From contig JAFAFZ010000056.1 of the NCBI GenBank assembly GCA_023423215.1, positions 1-9,346 of the forward strand: a DNA stretch of 9,346 nt, given 5' to 3'. Position 1 is the first letter of the stretch, and each line of letters begins with the position of its first letter. The notes beneath the pieces are model-generated. The model made no database searches and had not been told where the DNA came from. It worked only from the letters and a program-made list of their open reading frames with translations. This document shows positions 1 to 7,200 of this stretch, one piece after another. The position numbers and the translations under genes are program-made. Origin of the DNA: Actinomycetes bacterium (lineage in GTDB: Bacteria > Actinomycetota > Acidimicrobiia > Acidimicrobiales > Microtrichaceae).

Positions 1-321
1 GTGCACGACGCTCCCTCCTCCACGTCCGACGGCGCTCCGGAACCCGGCCGCGCCGACGCGGTCGTCGTGTTCTGGCGGCCGGGCTGCGGCTTCTGCTCGT
101 CGCTGCTCTACCAGCTCGAGGAGACCGACCTGCCGGTCGCGAAGGTCAACATCTGGGAGGACCCCCGCGCGGCGGCGACCGTGCGGTCGATCGCCGGCGG
201 CAACGAGACGGTGCCGACGGTCGTCGTCGGCGAGGCGGCGATGGTGAACCCGTCGCTGCGCCAGGTCCTGGCGGCCGTCGCCGACCAGGCGCCGCACCTG
301 CTCGGTCCCGACGCCGGCTGA
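1..321 (+). CDS. Mycoredoxin-like glutaredoxin (thioredoxin fold)
   Basis: A 106-residue small cytosolic redox protein. The thioredoxin-fold active site is C29-G-F-C32 in the stretch WRPGCGFC, right after the first beta strand. The cis-proline loop is TVPT (P72), preceded by GGN and followed by an NPS segment. This SxxGGNxTVPT...NPS pattern matches actinobacterial mycoredoxin-1, whose usual motif is CGYC. Mycoredoxins reduce mixed disulfides between proteins and mycothiol, with the first cysteine as nucleophile; whether this paralogue does so is inference. The GTG at base 1 gives an 18-residue low-complexity lead before the fold, so the true start could lie upstream of the window or further in. 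The stop is 2 nt before the ArfB start, so the two are probably co-transcribed. No signal peptide or membrane segment is seen. Family call is firm, exact substrate is not. Confidence 0.85.
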   Translation: MHDAPSSTSDGAPEPGRADAVVVFWRPGCGFCSSLLYQLEETDLPVAKVNIWEDPRAAATVRSIAGGNETVPTVVVGEAAMVNPSLRQVLAAVADQAPHLLGPDAG

Positions 322-323
322 CG

Positions 324-740
324 GTGGCCGCCGAGGACCTGCCCGTGCGGCCGGGGCTCGTCGTCCCCGGCAGCGAGATCGAGGAGCGCTTCTCGACCTC
401 GGGCGGACCCGGCGGGCAGCACGCCAACCGCTCCCAGACCCGTGTCGAGCTGCGCTTCGACATCGCGGCGTCCACGGCGCTCAGCGAGCACCAGCGTGAG
501 CGCCTGCTCGCCGCGTTCGGCGACGACGTGCGGGTCGTGGTCGACGACGAGCGGTCGCAGCTGCGCAACCGCACGATCGCCCGCGAGCGCCTGGCCGGGC
601 GCCTGCGCAACGCCCTGGTGCCGACCAAGGTGCGACGGCCCACGCGTGCGACCCGCGGGTCGCAGGTGCGGCGCCTGGATTCGAAGCGACGTCGGGCCGA
701 GACGAAGCAACACCGCCGACGCCCCGACCACGACGGCTGA
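324..740 (+). CDS. arfB: Peptidyl-tRNA hydrolase ArfB (RF-1 domain, ribosome rescue)
   Basis: A 138-residue, single-domain release-factor-like protein, close to the roughly 140 residues of E. coli ArfB (YaeJ). The catalytic GGQ is at residues 30-32 within STSGGPGGQHANRSQTRVEL, the characteristic RF-1 domain signature. The last ~35 residues are very basic (RRPTRATRG..., SKRRRAETKQHRRRP), matching the ArfB tail that enters the empty mRNA channel of stalled ribosomes. In the family, the GGQ loop hydrolyses the peptidyl-tRNA ester on non-stop ribosomes. It lacks the codon-recognition domains of RF1/RF2. The GTG start at 324 lies 2 nt after the stop of the upstream glutaredoxin gene, which suggests translational coupling and explains the lack of a separate promoter. 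It converges on the Rieske gene with a 14-bp gap; no clear terminator hairpin is visible there. Confidence 0.92.
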   Translation: MAAEDLPVRPGLVVPGSEIEERFSTSGGPGGQHANRSQTRVELRFDIAASTALSEHQRERLLAAFGDDVRVVVDDERSQLRNRTIARERLAGRLRNALVPTKVRRPTRATRGSQVRRLDSKRRRAETKQHRRRPDHDG

Positions 741-754
741 ACCGACCGCGGACC

Positions 755-1741
755 TCAGTCGGGAAGGAACTGCGACGCCCAGTGCCGGAACCGTGGGATC
801 GGTCCGTCGCCCTTCACCAGGCGGGGGTGCTCGACGTAGCGCAGCCCCTCCCAGATCGGGACGTCCTGGCGCACGCCGCCGACCGCTGCTCGGTGCATGA
901 AGTCCGCCACCTCCTCGACCGGGACGCCGGCGACCCGGTCGCACTCGACGGGCCGGCGGATCGTGGTCGCGACCGTGAAGTCGGTGCGGTCCGCGGTGAC
1001 GGGCGTGGTGAGCAGCAGCACCCGGTACTGCAGGCCGACCGCCTCGGCGGTGTTGAGCGAGTGGGCGTAGCCCAGCCCGTGGGTGTCCGTGTCGAAGAAC
1101 GTGGTGATCTCGGGCGGTCCCTCGCGCAGGAAGTTCGGAGTGGCGAAGTGGAACTCGGAGTGGAACGACGCGCCACGGTCCTCGTAGCGCGGCTCCGAGA
1201 GAGGGAAGCCTTGCACGACGCCGAAGTGCACGGCGTCGACGCCGTTCTCGTGGATGGTGGCCACGTGCGCCGCGATCGGCACGGTCGTGACCGTCAGCGC
1301 CGTCCAGCCGTCCAGGTCCAGGTCGGGCACGTCGTAGCGGGGAGCGCCGCCCGTCGGGTCGTGCCAGGCGAACACGAACCCGAACCGCTCGACGGTCGGG
1401 TGCGCGGTGATGCGCACCGGATAGGACGGGTCGGTCGGGTACTCGGAGCCGACGCAGCGGCCCGACGCGTCCCAACGCAGGCTGTGGAACGGGCAGCGCA
1501 CGGCGTCGTCGACCACGGTGCCGCCCCTCGCCAGGTTGGCGCCCAGGTGTGGGCAGTGCGCCGCCAGCACGCCGGCGGTGCCGGTGGTGGAGCGGAACAC
1601 GACGACCTGGTCGCCCATCCAGGTGCGCTCGACCAGCTCGCCGGGCGCGAGCTCCTCCGCGCGGCACACCTTGAACCAGCCCACCGGGAACGGGGTGCGG
1701 GGATCGACGCGGGCCGGGACCCGGACCGCGACCTCGCTCAC
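755..1741 (-). CDS. KshA-like Rieske non-heme iron oxygenase with altered triad
   Basis: A 328-residue oxygenase component. The N-terminal Rieske [2Fe-2S] domain has C63-P-H65 and C83-P-F-H86, the normal CxH...CxxH ligand set. The catalytic domain follows: N166-x2-D169-x2-H172 is the usual bridging-Asp and first iron His, and D293 in RQDVPIW fits the iron carboxylate. H172 to D293 is 121 residues, close to KshA. The second iron His, expected five residues after H172, is Gln (Q177, CAA at 1211-1213). The C-terminal GDGPIPRFRHWASQF segment resembles KshA and Neverland/DAF-36 sterol oxygenases. Such enzymes need a separate reductase; no FAD/ferredoxin reductase lies in the window. The GTG start at 1741 overlaps the upstream reductase stop as GTGA, so translation is probably coupled. 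The substrate is unknown; steroid-like is only a guess from family resemblance. Confidence 0.9.
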   Translation of the reverse strand: MSEVAVRVPARVDPRTPFPVGWFKVCRAEELAPGELVERTWMGDQVVVFRSTTGTAGVLAAHCPHLGANLARGGTVVDDAVRCPFHSLRWDASGRCVGSEYPTDPSYPVRITAHPTVERFGFVFAWHDPTGGAPRYDVPDLDLDGWTALTVTTVPIAAHVATIHENGVDAVHFGVVQGFPLSEPRYEDRGASFHSEFHFATPNFLREGPPEITTFFDTDTHGLGYAHSLNTAEAVGLQYRVLLLTTPVTADRTDFTVATTIRRPVECDRVAGVPVEEVADFMHRAAVGGVRQDVPIWEGLRYVEHPRLVKGDGPIPRFRHWASQFLPD

Positions 1742-2850
1742 CGGTGTGCCTGGTCGACGATGTCCTGCGCGAAGCGACCGGCGAACGCCCGTAGCGGCAG
1801 GTCCGCGCTGGTGACGATGCCCGGCGGCGCCGCGACGACCGAGCGGATCGCGTTGAGCGCCGGCAGGCCGGTCACGGTCATGCCGACCTGCGCGAAGGAC
1901 TCGGGCGACGAGAAGTCGGTGCCCGGCTTCGGGAAGATCAGGTGCTTCGAGTAGATGCACGGGTCCCCGTCGATCTGGGTGATGTAGCAGGCCTGGATGT
2001 CCCACCGGGGCGCCGTGTGCGGCGTCATCTGCCACTCGAGGTGCATCTCGATGCGGGGCTCGCCGGCCACCAGCCCCACGTAGCGCAGGTAGCAGCCGCC
2101 GAGCGATCCCTCGGGCAGCTGGTACCACCCGAGGTCCACGTCCTTGGTGCAGGCGCCGAGCTCGTACTCGAAGCGCACCTCGTCGAGCGGCAGGTCGAAC
2201 GCGTCCGCCATCAGCCGCACCGCGTCCTCGAACACCCGGGTGTACTGCTCGAGCATGCCGGGCACCTCGGGGTCGTCGACGGGGCGGCCGAAGCCGACCT
2301 CGACCCAGGTGTCGACCGAGTGGTGGCACGAGACGTCGACCGACTCCTTGCACAGGACCCGCTGGATCTCGGTGACGTCCGCCGAGTGGGCGATCGTCAG
2401 GATCTGGGCGAGCCCCGGGTTCATGCCCGTGCCGTAGAACGTGGCGCCGCCGCGCTCGCAGGCCGCCTGGATCAGCTCCTGCTCGGTGCGTCCCGACGGG
2501 TGGCGGTGGTTGGTGTTGCGGTGGTGGCCGGTGATCCAGTCCGCCGTGGTGACCAGGTCGATCCCCGCCTCCAGGATCGGCAGGTACAGGTCGACGTCCG
2601 GGAAGACTCCGTGGAACGTCACGACGTCTGGTTCCGCCGCGAGCAGCTCCTCGAGGGTGCCGGTCGCGACCACCCCGATCGGCTCGATGCCCACGATCTC
2701 GCCCGCGTCCCGCCCCACCTTGTCGGACGAGTAGCAGTGCAGCCCGACCAGCTCGAGGTCCGGCTGGTGGCGGATGCGTCGGACCATCTCGCTGCCCACG
2801 TTGCCCGTGGCGACCTGGAACACCCGGATCGGTCGGTCGGTCGTCGTCAT
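1738..2850 (-). CDS. DapB-like / 2,4-diaminopentanoate dehydrogenase-like NAD(P)-dependent reductase
   Basis: A 370-residue cytosolic oxidoreductase. The N-terminal Rossmann fold starts at RVFQVATGNVGSEMVRRI, with the dinucleotide loop TGNVGS at residues 15-20. A second recognisable element is FYGTGMNPG (138-146), typical of actinobacterial proteins annotated 'dihydrodipicolinate reductase' or 'NAD(P)H-dependent amine dehydrogenase', related to clostridial 2,4-diaminopentanoate dehydrogenase. It is about 100 residues longer than true DapB (~250-270), so a lysine-pathway role is unlikely. The ATG at 2850 is preceded by GGGGGA at 5-nt spacing, a good ribosome-binding site. It is the first gene of an operon with the Rieske oxygenase, whose GTG overlaps this stop, so the two probably act on the same substrate in sequence. 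The reaction is not known to me; oxidation or reduction at an amine, imine or keto group is the family expectation. Confidence 0.8.
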   Translation of the reverse strand: MTTTDRPIRVFQVATGNVGSEMVRRIRHQPDLELVGLHCYSSDKVGRDAGEIVGIEPIGVVATGTLEELLAAEPDVVTFHGVFPDVDLYLPILEAGIDLVTTADWITGHHRNTNHRHPSGRTEQELIQAACERGGATFYGTGMNPGLAQILTIAHSADVTEIQRVLCKESVDVSCHHSVDTWVEVGFGRPVDDPEVPGMLEQYTRVFEDAVRLMADAFDLPLDEVRFEYELGACTKDVDLGWYQLPEGSLGGCYLRYVGLVAGEPRIEMHLEWQMTPHTAPRWDIQACYITQIDGDPCIYSKHLIFPKPGTDFSSPESFAQVGMTVTGLPALNAIRSVVAAPPGIVTSADLPLRAFAGRFAQDIVDQAHR

Positions 2851-2866
2851 CGCTGTCCCCCGTCGT

Positions 2867-2897
2867 CGCGTGACCCACCCCCCGGCCGGGTCGCGCG
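2867..2897. promoter_or_regulatory. Near-perfect 10+10 palindrome in divergent control region
   Basis: The arms CGCGTGACCC (2867-2876) and GGGTCGCGCG (2888-2897) pair at nine Watson-Crick positions plus one G-T, around an 11-nt centre. It sits just downstream of the minus-strand -10 candidate at 2901-2906, so it overlaps the predicted transcription start of the reductase-Rieske operon. That is the usual place for a repressor operator, though an mRNA 5' hairpin is equally possible. No regulator gene is adjacent. In DNA this GC-rich some palindromy occurs by chance. The binding protein is unknown. Confidence 0.4.
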
Positions 2898-2900
2898 CCG

Positions 2901-2906
2901 ATGATA
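2901..2906 (-). promoter_or_regulatory. Candidate -10 box (TATCAT) for the reductase-Rieske operon
   Basis: Read on the minus strand this is TATCAT, one of the few AT-rich hexamers in the region, and fits a sigma70-type -10. A start of transcription about 7 nt on would leave a leader of roughly 44 nt ahead of the ATG at 2850. No good -35 is present 17-18 nt upstream; only a GAC core (CGACGG) fits. Placement by eye. Confidence 0.4.
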
Positions 2907-2962
2907 GGGATCGACCTCCCGCCCCGTCGGCGAGAGTGCCCGGCGTCCGGGCTCCGCGCTCC

Positions 2963-2968
2963 TAGGGT
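2963..2968 (+). promoter_or_regulatory. Candidate -10 box (TAGGGT), possibly leaderless, for the antiporter
   Basis: TAGGGT fits the actinobacterial TANNNT -10 and ends 6 nt before the antiporter ATG at 2975, the spacing expected of a leaderless transcript. No convincing -35 is seen, which is common for such promoters. The overlapping AGGGTGA (2964-2970) could instead act as a weak ribosome-binding site 4 nt from the ATG, so the leaderless reading is not certain. Confidence 0.4.
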
Positions 2969-2974
2969 GAGCCG

Positions 2975-4204
2975 ATGGATCGCACCACCGGCATCTCGGT
3001 CGTGGTCATCGCCGCCGCGGCGGTGATCGCTCCGCTGCTCTCGGAGCTGCTGCGCCGCTGGCGCATCCCGAGCGTGCTCTTCGAGCTGCTGCTCGGCATC
3101 CTCGTCGGCCCGGCGGTGCTCGGCTGGGTCGAGCTGGTGCCGTTCGTCCAGGGGCTCAGCCAGCTCGGCCTCGCCATCCTCTTCTTCATGGCGGGCTACG
3201 AGATCGACTTCTCGCGCCTCAAGGGCTCGCCGATCAACCGCGGCCTCGCGGGCTGGGGCGTGTCGCTCGCGCTGGGCCTCGGGCTCGGTGTCGTGCTGAT
3301 GCTCGAGGGCTTCGTGCTGTCCAGCCTGCTCATCGGCCTGGCCCTGACGACGACGGCGATCGGCACGCTCATGCCGATGCTGCGCGACCGCGGGATGCTC
3401 GAGACGCCCTTCGGCAGCTACATCACGGCCGCCGGAGCGGTCGGCGAGTTCGGCCCGATCGTCGCGATCACGATCCTGCTCAGCGCCGACAGCCCGATGG
3501 AGGAGTCGTTGCTGCTCGTCGCCTTCGCCGCCCTGGCCGTGGGTGTGGCGAGCCTGGCGACCCGCAAGCAGCCGCCCGCGCTGATCGACATGATGCAGCG
3601 GCACCTGTCGACCTCGACGCAGCTGCCGGTGCGCATCATCCTGCTGCTGGTCACCGTCATGGTGCTGGTCGCTGCGGAGCTCGGTCTGGACAACCTGCTC
3701 GGCGCCTTCGCCGCCGGCATGATCGCCCGGCTCGCGCTCTCGAAGGAGCAGTCCGAGGCGCTCTCACCCCGCCTCGAGGCGATCGGCTTCGGCTTCCTGA
3801 TCCCGGTGTTCTTCATCGTGAGCGGCGTGGGGTTCGACCTGGACTCGCTGCTCGAGTCGACCACCACGCTGCTCAAGGTGCCGCTGTTCCTGGTGATGAT
3901 GCTGGTCATCCGCGGACTGCCGGCGATGCTCGTCTATCGGGGCGTGCTCTCGACCCGCGAACGCTCGGCGATGACGCTGCTGCAGTCGACCGCCCTGCCG
4001 CTGCTCGTCGTCATCACCGAGATCGGCCTGGAGACGCACCGCATGCGCCCGGGGAACGCGGCCGCGCTCGTCGGCGCCGGCATGCTCTCGGTGCTGGTCT
4101 TCCCGCTGGCGGGCTTCGCCGTGCTGGGCAACCGGAACGTGGAACCCGCGGACGACGCGCCGGACGTCGGCGAGAGCGAGGCCCTCGGTCCGATGACGGA
4201 CTGA
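2975..4204 (+). CDS. CPA2-type cation/proton antiporter (Na+/H+ exchanger domain)
   Basis: A 409-residue integral membrane protein that would exchange Na+ or K+ for H+ across the cytoplasmic membrane. Almost the whole length is hydrophobic segments, the first at about residues 8-26, with roughly 11-13 helices in all. Family-like elements are FELLLGILVGPAVLGW (about 36-51), LAILFFMAGYEIDF (the 'FxxGxxxD' region) and ALTTTAIGTLMPMLRDRG. The ion-site region reads GEFGPIVAIT with E158, where classic CPA2 members have QD or DD, so the coupling residue may be this glutamate. There is no C-terminal RCK/TrkA-N domain: the protein ends in a short acidic tail, much shorter than KefB/KefC (~600). It is transcribed divergently from the reductase-Rieske operon and converges on icmF. 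The ion and physiological link to the neighbours are unknown. Confidence 0.87.
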   Translation: MDRTTGISVVVIAAAAVIAPLLSELLRRWRIPSVLFELLLGILVGPAVLGWVELVPFVQGLSQLGLAILFFMAGYEIDFSRLKGSPINRGLAGWGVSLALGLGLGVVLMLEGFVLSSLLIGLALTTTAIGTLMPMLRDRGMLETPFGSYITAAGAVGEFGPIVAITILLSADSPMEESLLLVAFAALAVGVASLATRKQPPALIDMMQRHLSTSTQLPVRIILLLVTVMVLVAAELGLDNLLGAFAAGMIARLALSKEQSEALSPRLEAIGFGFLIPVFFIVSGVGFDLDSLLESTTTLLKVPLFLVMMLVIRGLPAMLVYRGVLSTRERSAMTLLQSTALPLLVVITEIGLETHRMRPGNAAALVGAGMLSVLVFPLAGFAVLGNRNVEPADDAPDVGESEALGPMTD

Positions 4205-4213
4205 CGCGCCCCG

Positions 4214-4282
4214 CTTCTGTTCGTCGAGCTACGCCGATCCGGCGTACCTCGACGAACGAAACGGTGGTGTGACGAACAGAAG
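4214..4282. terminator. Strong inverted repeat between convergent genes, with two alternative pairings
   Basis: The region holds an 18-bp stem with 17 matches: 4219-4236 pairs with 4240-4257 around a 3-nt loop, the single mismatch being 4229/4247. A second pairing is also perfect: CTTCTGTTCGTC (4214-4225) with GACGAACAGAAG (4271-4282), 12 bp. Both pairings use 4219-4225, so they exclude each other. GACGAAC occurs at 4251 and 4271, exactly 20 bp apart, and inverted at 4219. The site lies between the antiporter and icmF stops, the expected place for a two-way terminator. There is no T-tract on either strand, so it would be the hairpin-only kind, or a dispersed palindromic repeat rather than a terminator. 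Confidence 0.55.
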
Positions 4283-4288
4283 GGTGCG

Positions 4289-7200
4289 TCAGACGTTGCG
4301 TCGGTAGCTGCCGCCGACCTCGAAGAGGGCGTCGGTGATCTGGCCGAGCGAGCAGTGCCGCACCGTGTCCATGAGCACGTCGAAGAGGTTGTCGCCGCGC
4401 AGCGCGGCCGAACGCAGCCGGTCGAGCGCCGCGGGCGCCTCGTCGGCGTGGCGGGCGTGGAAGTCGGCCAGGCGGGCGATCTGGTCGCGCTTCTCCTCGT
4501 CGCTCGAGCGGGCGAGCTCGACGACGTGCTCCTCGGCCTCGCCGTCGGGGTTCACGAAGGTGTTCACACCGATCAGCGGCAGCGAGCCGTCGTGCTTGCG
4601 GTGCTCGTACAGCATCGACTCGTCCTGGATGCGGCCTCGCTGGTAGCCGGTCTCCATCGCGCCCAGCACGCCGCCGCGGCTGTTGATGCGATCCAGCTCG
4701 GCCAGCACGGCCTCTTCGACCAGGTCGGTGAGCTCCTCGACGATGAACGAGCCCTGTAGCGGGTTCTCGTTCATCGCCAGGCCCCACTCGCGGTTGATGA
4801 TGAGCTGGATGGCGAGCGCCCGGCGCACGGACTCGGCCGTCGGCGTCGTGACCGCCTCGTCGTAGGCGTTGGTGTGCAGGCTGTTGGCGTTGTCGTAGAT
4901 CGCGCAGAGCGCCTGGAGCGTCGTGCGGATGTCGTTGAACGCCATCTCCTGCGCGTGCAGGCTCCGGCCCGAGGTCTGCACGTGGTACTTCAGCTTCTGG
5001 GACCGGTCGTTCGCGCCGTAGCGGTCGCGCATGGCGACGGACCAGATGCGCCGGGCGACGCGCCCGAGCACCGTGTACTCGGGGTCCATGCCGTTCGAGA
5101 AGAAGAAGCTGAGGTTCGGCGCGAAGTCGTCGACCGAGAGGCCACGCGCCAGGTACGACTCGACGTAGGTGAAGCCGTTCGCCAGCGTGAAGGCGAGCTG
5201 GCTGATGGGGTTCGCGCCCGCCTCGGCGATGTGGTAGCCGGAGATCGACACCGAGTAGAAGCTGCGGACCTGGTGCTCGACGAACCACTCGGCGATGTCG
5301 GCCATGACGCCGAGCGAGAACTCGGTCGAGAAGATGCAGGTGTTCTGGCCCTGGTCCTCCTTGAGGATGTCGGCCTGCACCGTGCCGCGCACGTTGGACA
5401 GCACCCACTCGCGCAGCTCGGCTGCCTCGTCCTCGGTGGGCTCACGGCCCTCCTCGGAGCGGAACCGGTCCAGGCGCTGGTCGATCGCTGTGTTCAGGAA
5501 CATCGCCAGGATGCTCGGCGCGGGACCGTTGATCGTCATGGACACCGAGGTCGACGGATCGCACAGGTCGAAGCCCGAGTACAGGACCTCCATGTCGTCG
5601 AGCGTCGCGATCGACACGCCGGAGTTGCCGACCTTGCCGTAGATGTCGGGGCGCTCCGCCGGGTCGAAGCCGTAGAGCGTCACCGAGTCGAACGCCGTCG
5701 ACAGGCGGTTGGCCGGCTGGCCCTCGGCCAGCAGGTGGAAGCGACGGTTGGTGCGGGCGGGTCCGCCCTCGCCGGCGAACATGCGCGCCGGGTCCTCGCC
5801 CTCGCGCTTCAGCGGGAACACGCCGGCGGTGTAGGGGAAGTGGCCCGGCAGGTTCTCGGAGCGCAGCCAGCGCAGCTGCTCGCCGTGGTCGACGAACTTC
5901 GGGAGCGACAGCTTCGGCACCAGCGTGCCCGACAGCGATTCGCGCACCGGACGGTCGGGGCCGGTCAGCTCCTCGACGCGAGCGGGCCAGGCCTCGAGCA
6001 GCTTCCGGTTCACCGGGAGCAGGTCGTCCGCCACCTCGTCCGCCACGGTGCGCAGGTCCTCGGCGCCCAGCGCCCGCGCCTCGAGCAGCTCGGCGCTGGA
6101 GCGCAGCTGCTGGAGCTGACGGGCCACGACGGACTGCGCCGCGGTGTCGGCGTGGTACGAACGCACCGCCTCGGAGATCTCGGATAGGTACCGGCTCCGG
6201 GCGGCGGGCACGATCTCGCTGAGGCCGGTCGAGGTCGTGGTGGTGACCGGCGTCAGCGAGCCGTCGCCCACGGCGAGGCCGCGTCCCGCGAGCTCGCCGC
6301 GCAGGTGCTGGTAGAGCGCGGTCACGCCGTCGTCGTTGAAGCGCGAGGCCACGGTGCCGAAGACGGGCATGTCGTCGGGGCTCTGGTCGAAGGCCTCGCG
6401 GTTGCGGACCAGCTGGCGGGCCACGTCCCGGCGGGCGTCCTCGGCGCCGCGCCGCTCGAACTTGTTGATCGCCACCGCGTCGGCGAAGTCGAGCATGTCG
6501 ATCTTCTCGAGCTGGGACGAGGCGCCGAACTCGGGGGTCATGACGTAGAGCGAGACGTCCGCGAACGGGACGATCGCGGCGTCGCCCTGGCCGATGCCGG
6601 GCGTCTCGACGATGACCAGCTCGGCACCCCAGGCCTTGGCGGCCTGGATGATCGACGTGAGCGCCGCGGGCACCTCGCTGTCGGTCGAGCGGGTCGCCAG
6701 CGAACGGAAGTAGATCTGCGACGAGTCGATCGAGTTCATGCGGATGCGGTCGCCCAGCAGGGCACCACCGCCGCGACGGCGGGTGGGGTCGATCGCGATG
6801 ACCGCGATCCGCACCTTGTCGTCCTGGTCCAGTCGGAAGCGACGGATCAGCTCGTCGGTGAGCGAGGACTTGCCCGAACCGCCGGTGCCGGTGATGCCCA
6901 GCACCGGGGCGGTGCGGCCCGCCGCGATCGACGCGAGCTCGTCGCGCACGCCGGCGTCGACGGCGTCCTCCTCGAGGCAGGTGATCAGCCGGGCGAGCGC
7001 CGGCACCGAGCCGCCGAGCACCTGGTCCAGTCCGACCGGACGGGCGGCCAGGTCCGCGTCGCACTCGCGGATCATCGAGTTGATCATCCCGGCCAGGCCG
7101 AGGCGCTGGCCGTCCTCCGGAGAGAAGATGCGGGCGACGCCGTAGTCGTGCAGCTCGCGGATCTCCTCGGGGACGATGACGCCGCCACCGCCGCCGTAGA

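Noticed and set aside
741..754. Terminator between arfB and the Rieske gene
   Set aside because: The gap is 14 bp and no stable hairpin could be found in or around it by eye.
782..1954. Long plus-strand frame opposite the Rieske gene
   Set aside because: Composition typical of an antisense shadow in high-GC DNA, with no motif or ribosome-binding site.
1738..2850. Lysine-pathway dihydrodipicolinate reductase (dapB)
   Set aside because: The protein is about 100 residues too long and sits with an oxygenase; only the fold and the GTGMNPG-type segment point to the wider DapB-like superfamily.
1742..3604. Minus-strand frame open continuously upstream of the Rieske gene, across the reductase and into the antiporter
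   Set aside because: It is a GC-rich shadow: low-complexity, Arg/Gly/His-rich peptide with no domain, while the overlapping frames encode clear proteins. The Rieske gene itself begins at 1741.
4014..5408. Long alternative minus-strand frame inside icmF and the antiporter end
   Set aside because: Peptide is Arg/Ala/Gly repeats without family features, and IcmF in the other frame is complete and highly recognisable.
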